From positions 1 to 47,663 of the forward strand of contig CANPZU010000019.1 of NCBI GenBank assembly GCA_947588825.1: a DNA stretch of 47,663 nucleotides, given 5' to 3'. The first letter of the stretch is position 1; each line of letters starts with the position of its first letter. This DNA is from an uncultured Clostridia bacterium. GTDB lineage: Bacteria; Bacillota; Clostridia; Oscillospirales; CAG-272. Positions 9,245 to 18,268 of the stretch are shown here, piece after piece. The translations under genes and the position numbers were made by a program. Below the pieces are notes generated by a model, which was not told the DNA's origin, did no database searches, and was given only the letters and a program-made list of their open reading frames with translations.

Positions 9245-9400
9245 ATGAAGCGTATTAAAACACTGAACACAAAAAAGCTTTGTGACAGCGCTAAAAAAGG
9301 CGGATGCGGCGAATGTCAAACATCATGTCAGTCTGCCTGTAAGACAAGCTGCGGAGTTGCAAATCAGAAGTGCGAGAACAAAGAACAGACAAAGGACTGA
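9245..9400 (+). CDS. SCIFF ranthipeptide precursor
   Basis: A 51-residue peptide, MKRIKTLNTK at the start and a Cys-rich core GGCGECQTSCQSACKTSC, matching the SCIFF (six cysteines in forty-five) family found almost throughout Clostridia. The core cysteines are 21, 24, 28, 32, 36 and 43; there is an additional Cys13 in the leader part. Family members are modified by the adjacent radical SAM enzyme, which forms a thioether from Cys32 to a threonine in the characterised clostridial peptide. Here residue 37, which I recall as that acceptor, is glycine. It has its own strong promoter and a GGAGG site 8 nt before ATG, and is separated from the maturase gene by a hairpin. The peptide's cellular role is not settled. 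Confidence 0.93.
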   Translation: MKRIKTLNTKKLCDSAKKGGCGECQTSCQSACKTSCGVANQKCENKEQTKD

Positions 9401-9418
9401 TTGTCTGAACTAATGTGC

Positions 9419-9445
9419 GGGGTTGTTGTATTTTGCAGCAACCCC
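9419..9445 (+). terminator. Partial terminator or processing hairpin between SCIFF and maturase
   Basis: GGGGTTGTTG (9419-9428) pairs with CAGCAACCCC (9436-9445) around a 7-nt loop. There is no T run after it, so it would at most reduce read-through or protect the upstream transcript. That would keep the peptide mRNA in excess over the enzyme mRNA (inference). Confidence 0.55.
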
Positions 9446-9502
9446 ATAAAGTTTGCCCGGCTGCTTTGGCTGCGCAAAAAGAAATTTAAACAGGAGAAGC
9501 TG

Positions 9503-10891
9503 ATGATACACAGATATAAACTCGGCGGGATGAATATTGTCATTGACGTATACTCGGGTTCCGTTCATGTCGTTGATGATTTGGCGTACGACATTATCGG
9601 AATGTGCGAGAGCGCTCAAAGCAGGGAAGAGATAGTTTCCGAAATGATTAATAAGTATTCATACAGAAGCGACGTGACAAAAGAAGAGGTACAGGACTGT
9701 CTGAATCAGATAGAAGAGCTTAGGCAAGAGGGAAGGCTTTTTGCCGTCGATACCTTTTCGGACATGGCGGGCGAGCTTAAAAAAAGGAACGACGGTGTTG
9801 TAAAGGCGCTTTGCCTTCACGTCGCCCACACCTGCAATTTAAACTGCGCTTACTGCTTTGCAAGCCAGGGAAAATACCACGGCGAACGTGCCCTGATGAG
9901 CTTCGAAGTGGGAAAGCGCGCGCTTGATTTCCTTATTGAAAATTCTAAGGGAAGGAAAAATCTTGAGGTCGATTTTTTCGGCGGCGAGCCCCTTATGAAT
10001 TTCGGTACGGTAAAGGAGCTTGTGATGTATGCGCGGAAAAGGGAAAAGGAGTGCGGCAAAAACTTCCGCTTTACGCTTACCACCAACGGCATGCTCATTG
10101 ATGATGATGTGATCGACTTTGCCAACAGGGAAATGAGCAACGTCGTTCTCAGTTTGGACGGCAGGAAGGAGATCCACGACAGATACCGTGTTGATTACTC
10201 GGGCAAGGGAAGCTGGGACACCGTCGTCCCGAAATTTCAAAAGCTGGTGAAGGCAAGAGGAGAAAAGAACTATTACATACGCGGTACCTTCACGCACGCA
10301 AATCCCGATTTTTTAAAGGACATAGAGACAATGCTGTCCCTTGGCTTTGACAGGCTTTCAATGGAACCCGTGGTATGCGGCGAAAACGACCCAGAGCGGC
10401 TTACAAATGAGGATCTGCCGATTGTGTGCGAACAGTATGAAAAACTTGCCGCTCTGATGCTCAAGAGAGAAAAAGAGGGAAGGCCGTTCACCTTCTATCA
10501 CTATATGATCGATCTTCGTGAAGGTCCGTGTATATACAAGCGCATATCCGGATGCGGTTCGGGAAGCGAGTACATGGCGGTCACCCCTTGGGGAGACCTT
10601 TACCCCTGCCATCAGTTTGTGGGAGACGAGCGTTTTCTGCTCGGAAATGTGTGGGACGGCGTTATAAACAAAGAAGTAAGAGACGAGTTTGCCTCCTGCA
10701 ACGTCTATGCCCGTCCCGAATGCGCAAACTGTTGGGCAAAGCTTTACTGCTCGGGAGGATGCGCCGCAAATGCATATCACGCCACTGGCTCTGTAAAAGG
10801 AATATATAAGTACGGATGCGACCTCTTTCGCAAACGTATGGAGTGCGCTATAATGCTCGAGGCGGCAAGGGCGGCAGACGGGGACGAATAA
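9503..10891 (+). CDS. SCIFF radical SAM maturase (SPASM domain)
   Basis: A 462-residue radical SAM enzyme that installs thioether crosslinks in the SCIFF peptide encoded just upstream. The N-terminal part (about 1-85) resembles a peptide-recognition (RRE/PqqD-like) domain. The AdoMet cluster motif CNLNCAYC supplies Cys111, Cys115 and Cys118. The C-terminal SPASM region carries the auxiliary-cluster cysteines in CGSGSEYMAVTPWGDLYPC and in CANCWAKLYCSGGC. I chose ATG 9503 because AGGAG lies 6 nt upstream and MIHRYKLGG is the usual family N-terminus. A longer frame opens with TTG at 9401, but that would translate through the intergenic hairpin. The stop is 2 bp from the next start codon. Confidence 0.93.
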   Translation: MIHRYKLGGMNIVIDVYSGSVHVVDDLAYDIIGMCESAQSREEIVSEMINKYSYRSDVTKEEVQDCLNQIEELRQEGRLFAVDTFSDMAGELKKRNDGVVKALCLHVAHTCNLNCAYCFASQGKYHGERALMSFEVGKRALDFLIENSKGRKNLEVDFFGGEPLMNFGTVKELVMYARKREKECGKNFRFTLTTNGMLIDDDVIDFANREMSNVVLSLDGRKEIHDRYRVDYSGKGSWDTVVPKFQKLVKARGEKNYYIRGTFTHANPDFLKDIETMLSLGFDRLSMEPVVCGENDPERLTNEDLPIVCEQYEKLAALMLKREKEGRPFTFYHYMIDLREGPCIYKRISGCGSGSEYMAVTPWGDLYPCHQFVGDERFLLGNVWDGVINKEVRDEFASCNVYARPECANCWAKLYCSGGCAANAYHATGSVKGIYKYGCDLFRKRMECAIMLEAARAADGDE

Positions 10892-10893
10892 TA

Positions 10894-12306
10894 ATGGATA
10901 CTCCGATTTACGATTTTGTAAAGGAATACGCCGCCCAAAAGAGTATAAGACTTCATATGCCTGGGCACAAGGGAAGGCTTATTGAAGGCTTTTTAGGCGG
11001 GTCAGATGAGAATGAGGACTTTGAATTTCTAAAATCGCTTTACGCTCTTGATATCACCGAGATAAACGGCGCTGATGTTTTGTACGATTCGAAGGGCATA
11101 ATAAGGCACAGCGAGGAGAACGCCGCCCGCCTTTTCGGGGCCGGGAGAACCGTTTACTCTGCGGAAGGGTCCTCCCTTTCAATACGCGCCATGCTCTTTC
11201 TCATATCCCTTTACGCGGCTTCGGTTGGGGAAAAAAGGCTGATTGCCGCGGGAAGAAACGCGCATAAAAGCTTTGTAAACGCCGCAGCGCTGCTTGATTT
11301 TGATGTGTGCTGGCTTTACTCGCAGGAAAAAGAGGACAATTTGAGCTGTTTATCCTGCCCGATCTCTTGCATGATCACTCCCGAGGAACTTGATAACTCT
11401 CTTTCCCAAATGCCTGAAAAGCCGGTGGCAGTATATATCACAAGCCCGGATTATTTGGGAAACATAGCCGATATCGCGGGAATATCAAAAGTGTGCGAAA
11501 AACACGGGATACTGCTTGCAATCGACAACGCGCACGGCGCGTATCTCGCCTTTTTAAAGGATATTTGTCATCCCATGCACGAGGGAGCGCATATCTGCTG
11601 CGATTCGGCGCACAAGACCCTTCCCGCGTTGACGGGGGGCGGATATCTTCACATATCAAATAAAGCGCCGCGTCTTTTTTTTGACATGGCGGAGCAGGCG
11701 ATGTCTCTTTTCGCTTCGACCAGTCCGTCCTATTTGATACTTGCCTCTCTTGATATTTTGAACGATTTTCTTTTCTCAAAATATCCGCCTCTTCTTGAGA
11801 CCCTTTCTGTTAAAATAAATACGCTTAAAGAAAAGCTGGCAGAGCGGGGATACATCCTGATCGGAGACGAAAAGACAAAGCTAACTATCGCCCCGAAGCC
11901 GTACGGATATACGGGATATGAGCTTGCAGACCTGCTTTATAAGCAAAAAACGGTCTGCGAATTTGCAGACCCGGATCACACAGTAATGATGTTCTCTGTT
12001 CAAAACTCTGATAAGGAGATCGACGCGCTCTCAAGGGCGTTTCTCTCGCTCCCAAAAAGAAAAGAGATAAGAGCAAAACCGAACTTTCATCTAAGGCCAA
12101 AGCCTGCAATGTCTTTAAGAGAAGCTTTATTAGCGCCCAAAGAAGAGCTTGACGCAAGCATGTGCCTGGGAAGAGTGCTCGCGGGAGACTGCGTCGGTTG
12201 TCCGCCTGCCGTGGCCGTCGCGGTGTGCGGGGAAACAATCGACCGCGACGTTATAAAATGTTTGGAATATTACGGCATAAAAAAATGCAGCGTAGTTATA
12301 AAATAG
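10894..12306 (+). CDS. Orn/Lys/Arg decarboxylase-like PLP enzyme
   Basis: A 470-residue fold-type I PLP enzyme of the Orn/Lys/Arg decarboxylase (YaaO/SpeA-like) family. It begins with the typical LHMPGHKG motif near residue 20. The PLP-binding Asp211 is in AIDNAHGA and the Schiff-base Lys241 in CDSAHKT. The C-terminal third (about 350-470) is the family's small domain. It would decarboxylate a basic amino acid to a polyamine or diamine in the cytoplasm; the substrate cannot be decided by eye. ATG 10894 lies 2 bp after the maturase stop codon, so the two genes are translationally linked. A longer upstream frame overlaps the maturase and lacks family similarity. Nothing connects it mechanistically to SCIFF maturation. 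Confidence 0.85.
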   Translation: MDTPIYDFVKEYAAQKSIRLHMPGHKGRLIEGFLGGSDENEDFEFLKSLYALDITEINGADVLYDSKGIIRHSEENAARLFGAGRTVYSAEGSSLSIRAMLFLISLYAASVGEKRLIAAGRNAHKSFVNAAALLDFDVCWLYSQEKEDNLSCLSCPISCMITPEELDNSLSQMPEKPVAVYITSPDYLGNIADIAGISKVCEKHGILLAIDNAHGAYLAFLKDICHPMHEGAHICCDSAHKTLPALTGGGYLHISNKAPRLFFDMAEQAMSLFASTSPSYLILASLDILNDFLFSKYPPLLETLSVKINTLKEKLAERGYILIGDEKTKLTIAPKPYGYTGYELADLLYKQKTVCEFADPDHTVMMFSVQNSDKEIDALSRAFLSLPKRKEIRAKPNFHLRPKPAMSLREALLAPKEELDASMCLGRVLAGDCVGCPPAVAVAVCGETIDRDVIKCLEYYGIKKCSVVIK

Positions 12307-12388
12307 CTTTCAGGGCTTATTGGCTCGGTTTTTGCGGCGATTTTTATTGAATAAAAAATTTATCGTGCGAAAATTCCGAATCGCGCCG

Positions 12389-12440
12389 ATAATAATAATA
12401 TAGAAAAGAATAAGAATTAGAATAAGAATAATAAAATTAG
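12389..12440 (+). repeat. A/T-rich short-period repeat
   Basis: A run of AAT and AGAATA-type units lies directly before the P-type ATPase ribosome-binding site. It has no ORF and no clear promoter; it may simply be an unstructured leader. Confidence 0.4.
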
Positions 12441-12469
12441 ATACAAGCAAGTTTTGGAGGAAAATTAAA

Positions 12470-15106
12470 TTGTCACCGCACAGCATGAAAACAGAAGAGC
12501 TTGCCAAAGAGCTCTCTACCGATCTCAAAATCGGTCTGACGCGCAAAGAGGCGGAGTACCGTCTTGAAAAATATGGGCCGAACAAGCTGAAGGAAAATAA
12601 GAAAAGATCGCTTGCAGCTCGCTTTTTGGATCAGTTTAAGGACGTTATGATACTGATACTCATAGTTGCCGCGGTAATATCATTTGTAATCGCGTGCATA
12701 GAAGGCGAACCGGGCGAATTCTTTGAACCCGCGCTTATACTGCTTATCGTCATTCTCAACGCCGTGATGGGTCTGCTTCAGGAGAGTAAGGCTCAAAAGG
12801 CGCTTGACGCGCTGAAAAAGATGGCGGCGCCTCACGCGCGTGTGATAAGAGAGGGAAGCGAAAGCATAATAGAGGCTTCGTTAATTGTGCCCGGCGATCT
12901 TATAAAGCTTGAAGCGGGCGATTTTGTGCCTGCGGACGCACGTCTTGTGGAAAGCACTTCCTTAAAAAGCGAAGAATCGGCGCTTACCGGGGAATCTCTT
13001 CCCGCGGAAAAAGACGCAAACGCGGTACTTGACGAAAACGCGCCTCTCGGAGACAGGAGCAACATGGTGTTTTCGGGGTGCAGCATAACGTACGGAAACG
13101 CCGCAGCGATAGTCACATCGACCGGTATGGACACATGTATGGGCAATATAGCGGGATTGCTCGATAACGAGGGAGAAGGTCAGACGCCCCTTCAGCAAAA
13201 GCTCGCAATGCTCGGAAAATATCTCGGCATAGTCGCGCTTGCAGCATGCGCCGTTATATTTGTTGTCGGGCTGCTTAGCGGCATCCCGGCGCTTGAGATA
13301 TTCATGACCGCCGTCTCACTTGCCGTTTCGGCGATTCCCGAGGGACTTCCCGCCATTGTAACTATAGTGCTTTCAATCGGCGTACAGCGAATGGTTAAGA
13401 AAAACGCTCTGATACGCCGTCTGCCCGCCGTTGAAACGCTTGGAAGCGCGTCTGTCATTTGCTCGGACAAAACGGGTACGCTCACGCAAAACCGCATGAC
13501 TCTCACAAAGGTATATGTGGATAATGAGAGCGGGGAAGAGACTGTAAGCGGCGCTTGCTCTGACAAGGTCAAAAGGCTGCTTGGCCTTGCGGCGCTTTGC
13601 TGCGACGGAACGGTTGTGTTTGAGGAAAACGGGACAAATGTGCGTCACATAGGCGACCCTACCGAAACGGCGATTGTTTACGCTTCGCATATCTGCGGTA
13701 TGCCGAAGAACGAGCTTGAGAAAAGCTGTCCTCGCGTCGGAGGCATCCCCTTTGATTCGGACCGCAAGCTTATGACAAGCGTTAACCGTACCGAAGATAA
13801 AAGATATATCGTTATAGTTAAGGGTGCGTTTGATATGCTGGCGCCTTTGTGTATTTCGGGCGATCTTATAAAAGCGTCGAAAATCAACGACAAAATGAGT
13901 TCCGACGCGCTCAGAGTGCTTGCCGTTGCCACAAAGACGCTTGACACACTTCCAAATTCTTTTACCACGCAAGGGCTGGAGAGGGATCTTGATTTTGTGG
14001 GTCTTGTCGGGATGATCGATCCGCCGCGTCCCGAGGCAAAGGACGCCGTTACGATATGCAAAAAAGCGGGAATAAAACCGGTTATGATAACCGGCGATCA
14101 CGTGGTGACCGCTTCCGCGATAGCAAAAGAGTTGGGTATACTTGAAGAAGGGGATCTTGCCATCACGGGAGCACAGCTTGACCTTATGGACGATAAAACG
14201 CTTGATCTTGAGGTCGAGCACATTTCGGTTTATGCGAGAGTATCACCTGAAAATAAGATAAGAATTGTCAAAGCGTGGCAGAGAAAAGGGCAGGTTGTTT
14301 CTATGACCGGCGACGGCGTCAACGACGCTCCCGCGCTCAAGGCCGCCGACATAGGCTGCGCTATGGGAATTACGGGTACGGACGTCGCAAAAGGAGCGGC
14401 CGACATGACTCTGACTGACGACAATTTCGCAACCATAGTCGACGCGGTGCGAGAAGGACGGGGCATATACGACAATATAAAAAAGGTGGTCTCATTCCTT
14501 CTCGGGACTAATATAGGAGAGGTCATAACGGTGTTTGCCGCAATGATGCTGTGGCATATAACTCCTCTGCTTTCAATGCAGCTGCTTTGGATTAATCTCG
14601 TGACGGACAGTCTGCCCGCCATAGCGCTTGGTATGGAGGCGGTCGAGCCCGATATAATGGACAAAAAGCCAAAGCCCAAAAACGAGGGCATATTTGCACA
14701 TGGCATGGGTGTCGCGGTAGCGCTTATCGGACTTTTGTTTGCAGTTATCACAATTGCGGCTTTCAAGATAGGAGAAAGTATAACCGGCACGGTCGAGGGA
14801 GCGCGTACAATGGCATTTGCTGTACTTTCGCTTTCTCAGGTGTTCCATTCTTTCAACATGCGTTCAAAGCGCTCTTTGTTTGAGATCGGACCGTTTGGCA
14901 ACATTAAGCTTGATCTTGCCGCGCTTCTTTCCACTCTGCTTGTCGCAGCTGTAATGTTTACGCCTTTGCGCTTTGCCTTCGGACTTGTCATACTGCCTTT
15001 GAAGCTTTATCTCATTGCTTTGGCGCTAATACTTGCTCCTTTGGCGGTCATGGAGCTTTCAAAGCTTGCCCTGAGGCTTTTTGGAAGAAAAAAAGGCGCA
15101 AAATAA
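12470..15106 (+). CDS. Calcium-type P-type ATPase (P2A)
   Basis: An 878-residue P-type cation pump resembling bacterial SERCA/PMR1-type Ca2+ ATPases. It has the N-terminal cation-ATPase domain, the actuator motif TGES, PEGLP in M4 (290-294), the phosphorylated Asp333 in DKTGTLT, and the hinge motif [17 protein letters not shown]. About ten membrane helices are expected, with the last six after residue 660. The M4 PEGLP, M5/M6 region ([13 protein letters not shown]) and overall length favour Ca2+ export over Na+/K+ or heavy-metal transport. The start is TTG at 12470 because GGAGG lies 9 nt upstream; ATG at 12485 is 24 nt away. It is a single-gene unit. Confidence 0.9.
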   Translation: MSPHSMKTEELAKELSTDLKIGLTRKEAEYRLEKYGPNKLKENKKRSLAARFLDQFKDVMILILIVAAVISFVIACIEGEPGEFFEPALILLIVILNAVMGLLQESKAQKALDALKKMAAPHARVIREGSESIIEASLIVPGDLIKLEAGDFVPADARLVESTSLKSEESALTGESLPAEKDANAVLDENAPLGDRSNMVFSGCSITYGNAAAIVTSTGMDTCMGNIAGLLDNEGEGQTPLQQKLAMLGKYLGIVALAACAVIFVVGLLSGIPALEIFMTAVSLAVSAIPEGLPAIVTIVLSIGVQRMVKKNALIRRLPAVETLGSASVICSDKTGTLTQNRMTLTKVYVDNESGEETVSGACSDKVKRLLGLAALCCDGTVVFEENGTNVRHIGDPTETAIVYASHICGMPKNELEKSCPRVGGIPFDSDRKLMTSVNRTEDKRYIVIVKGAFDMLAPLCISGDLIKASKINDKMSSDALRVLAVATKTLDTLPNSFTTQGLERDLDFVGLVGMIDPPRPEAKDAVTICKKAGIKPVMITGDHVVTASAIAKELGILEEGDLAITGAQLDLMDDKTLDLEVEHISVYARVSPENKIRIVKAWQRKGQVVSMTGDGVNDAPALKAADIGCAMGITGTDVAKGAADMTLTDDNFATIVDAVREGRGIYDNIKKVVSFLLGTNIGEVITVFAAMMLWHITPLLSMQLLWINLVTDSLPAIALGMEAVEPDIMDKKPKPKNEGIFAHGMGVAVALIGLLFAVITIAAFKIGESITGTVEGARTMAFAVLSLSQVFHSFNMRSKRSLFEIGPFGNIKLDLAALLSTLLVAAVMFTPLRFAFGLVILPLKLYLIALALILAPLAVMELSKLALRLFGRKKGAK

Positions 15107-15135
15107 ATTAGACGTAACGACATAAGACATAACAT

Positions 15136-15191
15136 AAAAAAACAAGACCTGTCTGTATCGCGCGAAAAGCCGCGCGTCGGAAGGTCTTGTT
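15136..15191 (-). terminator. Terminator between P-type ATPase and proS
   Basis: AACAAGACCT (15141-15150) pairs with AGGTCTTGTT (15182-15191), with an inner CGCGCG/CGCGCG stem. On the minus strand it is followed by a run of seven T, so it ends the manA-proS transcript. It may also stop the ATPase transcript, though the plus-strand T run is poor. Confidence 0.75.
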
Positions 15192-15269
15192 GTATATAGT
15201 ATATATAAGTTATGAAATGAAGAAAAATCAAACTGTTTTATGACAGCGTTTTAAGTTGAGAGAAATTTT

Positions 15270-16718
15270 TCAGTACTGCCTTCCCCATACGACGAGATGC
15301 TTTGCCTTTTTTTTGCAGCATACGCACACATCATTATCCTTGGGAGCGGGAGCGTCAAACGGGATGCAGCGAGACTTCACGCCTCCCGTGGCGTCTTTGA
15401 GCTTTTCCTCGCACTCGGCCTCTCCGCACCAAAACGCCCTGATATAACCGGGATTGTTTGCGGCGACGTCGCAAAACTCTTCAAAGGTTTTCGCTTCGAA
15501 CATTTTTGCTTCAAGGTTTCTCTTTGATCTTTCGTAAAGCTGATCGTGTATCTGCCTTAGTGCCTTTTCGACCTCATCTTCAACATTGTCAAGGCTTACA
15601 AACTGCTTTTGCCTTGTCAACCTTGAAACGAGCACACATGAGTTGTTTTCTATGTCCTTGGGGCCTATTTCAAGGCGCAGGGGCACGCCTTTCATCTCAT
15701 ATTCGCTGTACTTCCAACCGGCAGAATTGTCGCTGTCATCGAGCTTTACTCTGAATTTACGGCTAAGGCGTTCTTTCAGCTCATTTGCTTTTTCAAGCAC
15801 GCCTTCTTTATGTTGAGCCACCGGTATTATAACTGTTTGGATCGGCGCAACCTTTGGAGGCAGAATTAGTCCGTTGTCGTCTCCGTGAGACATTATTATC
15901 GCGCCGATTACCCGGGTGGAAAGTCCCCAAGAGGTTTGATGAGGGTATCTTATCTTGTTTTCCCGGTCTGTATAGGTTATGTCGAACGCCTTTGCAAATC
16001 CGTCGCCGAAATAGTGAGACGTGCCGCCCTGAAGGGCAATGCCGTTGTGCATCATCGGCTCTATGGTGTACGTCTCCTCGGCACCCGCAAATTTCTCCTT
16101 TTCGGTCTTTTTACCGGTTATCGCGTAAATTGCAAGAGTGTCGGCGTAAAAATCACGGTATACCTCAAGCATTTTTTGAGTCTCTTCACGCGCCTGCTCT
16201 TCGGTCTCGTGCATTGTATGTCCCTCCTGCCATAGAAATTCGGAGGTTCTGAGGAAGGGACGTGTGGTCTTTTCCCATCTGACGACGTTTACCCATTGGT
16301 TGTACAGCTTAGGCAGATCACGGTAAGAGTGAATTATGTTTTTAAAGTGGTCGCAAAAAAGCGTTTCGGAGGTGGGACGCACGCACAGCCGTTCGGCAAG
16401 TTCGTTCTGTCCGCCAAACGTTACCCACGCGCACTCGGGAGCAAATCCCTTCACATGGTCCTTTTCTTTTTGCAGGAGAGATTCCGGAATGAAGAGAGGC
16501 AGGTACACATTTTCATGTCCGAGTTTTTTAAAACGCGCGTCGAGGTCTTTTTGAATGTTCTCCCAAATGGCGTATCCGTAGGGGCGTATTATCATGCAGC
16601 CCTTGACTCCCGAATAGTCGACAAGTTCTGCCTTTTTCACCACGTCGGTGTACCACTGCGCAAAATCGGTTTCCATGGACGTGATCTCGGATACCATTTT
16701 TTGATTCTTGTTGTTCAT
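15270..16718 (-). CDS. proS: Prolyl-tRNA synthetase, short archaeal/eukaryote type
   Basis: A 482-residue class II aminoacyl-tRNA synthetase charging tRNA-Pro. It belongs to the short ProS type 3 group, without the editing insertion of the E. coli-type enzyme. Seen are the opening [11 protein letters not shown], motif 2 in [14 protein letters not shown], the [16 protein letters not shown] motif 3 region, the anticodon-binding domain (about 285-390), and the C-terminal zinc-like domain with CVCC and a terminal Tyr. This form is known in several Clostridia. It lies 58 bp downstream of manA on the same strand, with an AAAGGA site upstream of ATG, and ends before a strong terminator. Confidence 0.95.
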   Translation of the reverse strand: MNNKNQKMVSEITSMETDFAQWYTDVVKKAELVDYSGVKGCMIIRPYGYAIWENIQKDLDARFKKLGHENVYLPLFIPESLLQKEKDHVKGFAPECAWVTFGGQNELAERLCVRPTSETLFCDHFKNIIHSYRDLPKLYNQWVNVVRWEKTTRPFLRTSEFLWQEGHTMHETEEQAREETQKMLEVYRDFYADTLAIYAITGKKTEKEKFAGAEETYTIEPMMHNGIALQGGTSHYFGDGFAKAFDITYTDRENKIRYPHQTSWGLSTRVIGAIIMSHGDDNGLILPPKVAPIQTVIIPVAQHKEGVLEKANELKERLSRKFRVKLDDSDNSAGWKYSEYEMKGVPLRLEIGPKDIENNSCVLVSRLTRQKQFVSLDNVEDEVEKALRQIHDQLYERSKRNLEAKMFEAKTFEEFCDVAANNPGYIRAFWCGEAECEEKLKDATGGVKSRCIPFDAPAPKDNDVCVCCKKKAKHLVVWGRQY

Positions 16719-16776
16719 ATAAATAAATTATCCTTTCGTTTCTTCCTTGCAGAGCAAAGTACGGGTATTTTGTTTG

Positions 16777-17679
16777 TTATTTTGCCTCGGAGGTTATGAG
16801 TTCGAGATTTCCCGAGATTTTTACCTTTCCGCATTGAGCGGGAATAAAATAGCTGTCTCCTTTTTTAATGGGATAAGCTCCGATCATTCCGCTTCCATCA
16901 AGACAGAGGACATGCACAAACGAGTCTTTTGCATCGATCACGCAGTCGTTGTAAAGATGAGAGACAGTAAAGTATTTGCAGTTGGCAAGATACTTTTTAT
17001 TATACCCGTCCTCATACCTTATCTTTTCTATCTGCTCGGGCGAGTAGTCAACGATGACGTCGAGCGCTTTGTCAACATGAAGGGGACGAGGCTTTCCGTC
17101 CGCTCCCGGGCGGTTGTAATCATAGACCCTATATGTCACATTAGAGGACTGCTGTATTTCTGCAATAAGTATACCCGCGCCGATGGCGTGTACGCAGCCC
17201 GAAGGAATAAAGAATACATCCCCTTTGTGCACATCGACATAGTTAAGATATTTTTCAAGCGTACCGTCCTTTGCCGCGATCTTGAAGCTCTCCTTATCGT
17301 AATCGCGAAGGCCGTAGACAAGCTTTGATCCGGGAAGAGCGTCGACTATGTACCACATCTCGGTCTTGCCGTATTCTCCTTCGTGTTCTCTTGCGTATTT
17401 ATCGTCGGGGTGGACCTGTATTGAAAGCTTGTCGCACGCGTCGATGAGTTTAATAAGCAGAGGAAATCCTTCGGCTTCTTTTCCGAGATAATCACAAAGG
17501 GGCATACCGGCGTACTCGCCGTTTTCGATTATATTCATACCGTCGTGCCGCACGGTCAACTCCCAACTTTCGGCGAGTTTATTAAGGTCGCATTGCTTGT
17601 TAAAATCTCGCTTCAGCTTGTCTCCTCCCCAAATTATTTCTTTAAAAACAGGTTTTAATTTCATTGGATATTTATTCAT
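16777..17679 (-). CDS. manA: Mannose-6-phosphate isomerase, class I
   Basis: A 300-residue zinc enzyme interconverting mannose 6-phosphate and fructose 6-phosphate, of the short Bacillus-like form. Zinc-ligand motifs are visible: IQVHPDD (Gln, His), KTEMWY (Glu) and PSGCVHAIG (His), followed by the conserved QQSSNVTYRVYDYNR stretch. I place the start at ATG 17679 because GGGAG lies about 8 nt upstream; an upstream in-frame ATG would fall in the 5' leader. A TTTACA-17-TATAAT promoter lies at 17713-17741, and proS follows in the same direction. Its presence fits use of mannose released by the two GH76 enzymes in this window, but ManA also supplies mannose for surface polysaccharides. Confidence 0.93.
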   Translation of the reverse strand: MNKYPMKLKPVFKEIIWGGDKLKRDFNKQCDLNKLAESWELTVRHDGMNIIENGEYAGMPLCDYLGKEAEGFPLLIKLIDACDKLSIQVHPDDKYAREHEGEYGKTEMWYIVDALPGSKLVYGLRDYDKESFKIAAKDGTLEKYLNYVDVHKGDVFFIPSGCVHAIGAGILIAEIQQSSNVTYRVYDYNRPGADGKPRPLHVDKALDVIVDYSPEQIEKIRYEDGYNKKYLANCKYFTVSHLYNDCVIDAKDSFVHVLCLDGSGMIGAYPIKKGDSYFIPAQCGKVKISGNLELITSEAK

Positions 17680-17712
17680 AAAAAATCTCCCGTCGTCAAA
17701 TGTATAATACAC

Positions 17713-17741
17713 ATTATATCAGATAATAATAGGTTTGTAAA
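17713..17741 (-). promoter_or_regulatory. Sigma-A promoter of manA-proS
   Basis: On the minus strand TTTACA (17741-17736), 17-bp spacer, TATAAT (17718-17713). The expected start near 17706 leaves a leader of about 27 nt. It lies back-to-back with the small Asn/Gln-rich gene. Confidence 0.7.
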
Positions 17742-17765
17742 TCTTTTTAGAGGAGATTTTTAAAA

Positions 17766-18002
17766 ATGAACAACAATTATCAAAATCAGAATCAGAACAA
17801 CAACCAGAACAAGAATCAGAAGAGCTCTTCTCAGAACAAAAACAGCAACAAGAGCCAGAATCAGAACAACAGCCAGAATCAGAACAACCAGAACAGCAAC
17901 AACAACGAGCAGAGCAACAGCTCTGACGACTCGGATTGTCACCGGCAAAGTTCGGATCATAGAAGAGATAAGGAAACACAGTTTGAATATCAGGGAAGCT
18001 GA
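17766..18002 (+). CDS. Small Asn/Gln-rich low-complexity protein
   Basis: A 78-residue hydrophilic protein. Residues 2-53 are almost only Asn, Gln, Ser and Lys, with repeating QNQNN/KNQN units. The last 25 residues are mixed and charged, with a single Cys after SDDSD. A strong AGAGGAG site lies about 10 nt before ATG and a strong terminator follows at 18073, so it looks like a real single-gene unit. I do not recognise a characterised family. Asn/Gln-rich short peptides recur in Clostridia, and gamma-type spore proteins are also Asn/Gln-rich, but the usual markers of those are not evident. The opposite frame encodes an artificial hydrophobic repeat and is a shadow. Confidence 0.6.
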   Translation: MNNNYQNQNQNNNQNKNQKSSSQNKNSNKSQNQNNSQNQNNQNSNNNEQSNSSDDSDCHRQSSDHRRDKETQFEYQGS

Positions 18003-18072
18003 AAGCATTAGCGCGTAAGCTTTTTACAACAACACTTACAAAGATAAGGCAAAAAACGCATTCCCCAAAAAA

Positions 18073-18118
18073 GCTGCCGCTGCCTCGAACAAGATGAGGC
18101 GTGCGGCGGTTTTTTTTT
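18073..18118 (+). terminator. Strong rho-independent terminator
   Basis: GCCGCTGCCTC (18077-18087) pairs with GAGGCGTGCGGC (18097-18108) with one bulge, extended by flanking A-T pairs and followed by eight T. It ends the transcript of the Asn/Gln-rich gene. Confidence 0.88.
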
Positions 18119-18205
18119 GCAAATTCACAAAAAATTAATGCGTATTTTAATGTCTGTGCATTTTATGGATGTAAAATAATATATTAATACCGTGCGTGCC
18201 ACTTC

Positions 18206-18241
18206 GGCGCATCGAATGACCGGCCTGAATCAGTATGCGCC
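18206..18241 (+). promoter_or_regulatory. Leader hairpin upstream of the DUF5685 gene
   Basis: GGCGCAT (18206-18212) pairs perfectly with ATGCGCC (18235-18241); TGA/TCA can pair within the loop. It ends 16 nt before the GGAGG of the DUF5685 gene. The rest of 18119-18268 is A/T-rich without an ORF and holds the likely but unresolved promoter. Confidence 0.35.
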
Positions 18242-18268
18242 ATCGCCGCATTTTTACGGAGGACCGCT

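Noticed and set aside
13373-14221. Long minus-strand open frame (282 codons) inside the P-type ATPase gene
   Set aside because: It is antisense to conserved ATPase motifs and shows no recognisable domain.
17760-18008. Minus-strand frame encoding a strongly hydrophobic Val/Leu/Ile repeat
   Set aside because: It is the complement of the CAG/AAC-rich Asn/Gln repeat; the plus strand has the good ribosome-binding site and terminator.
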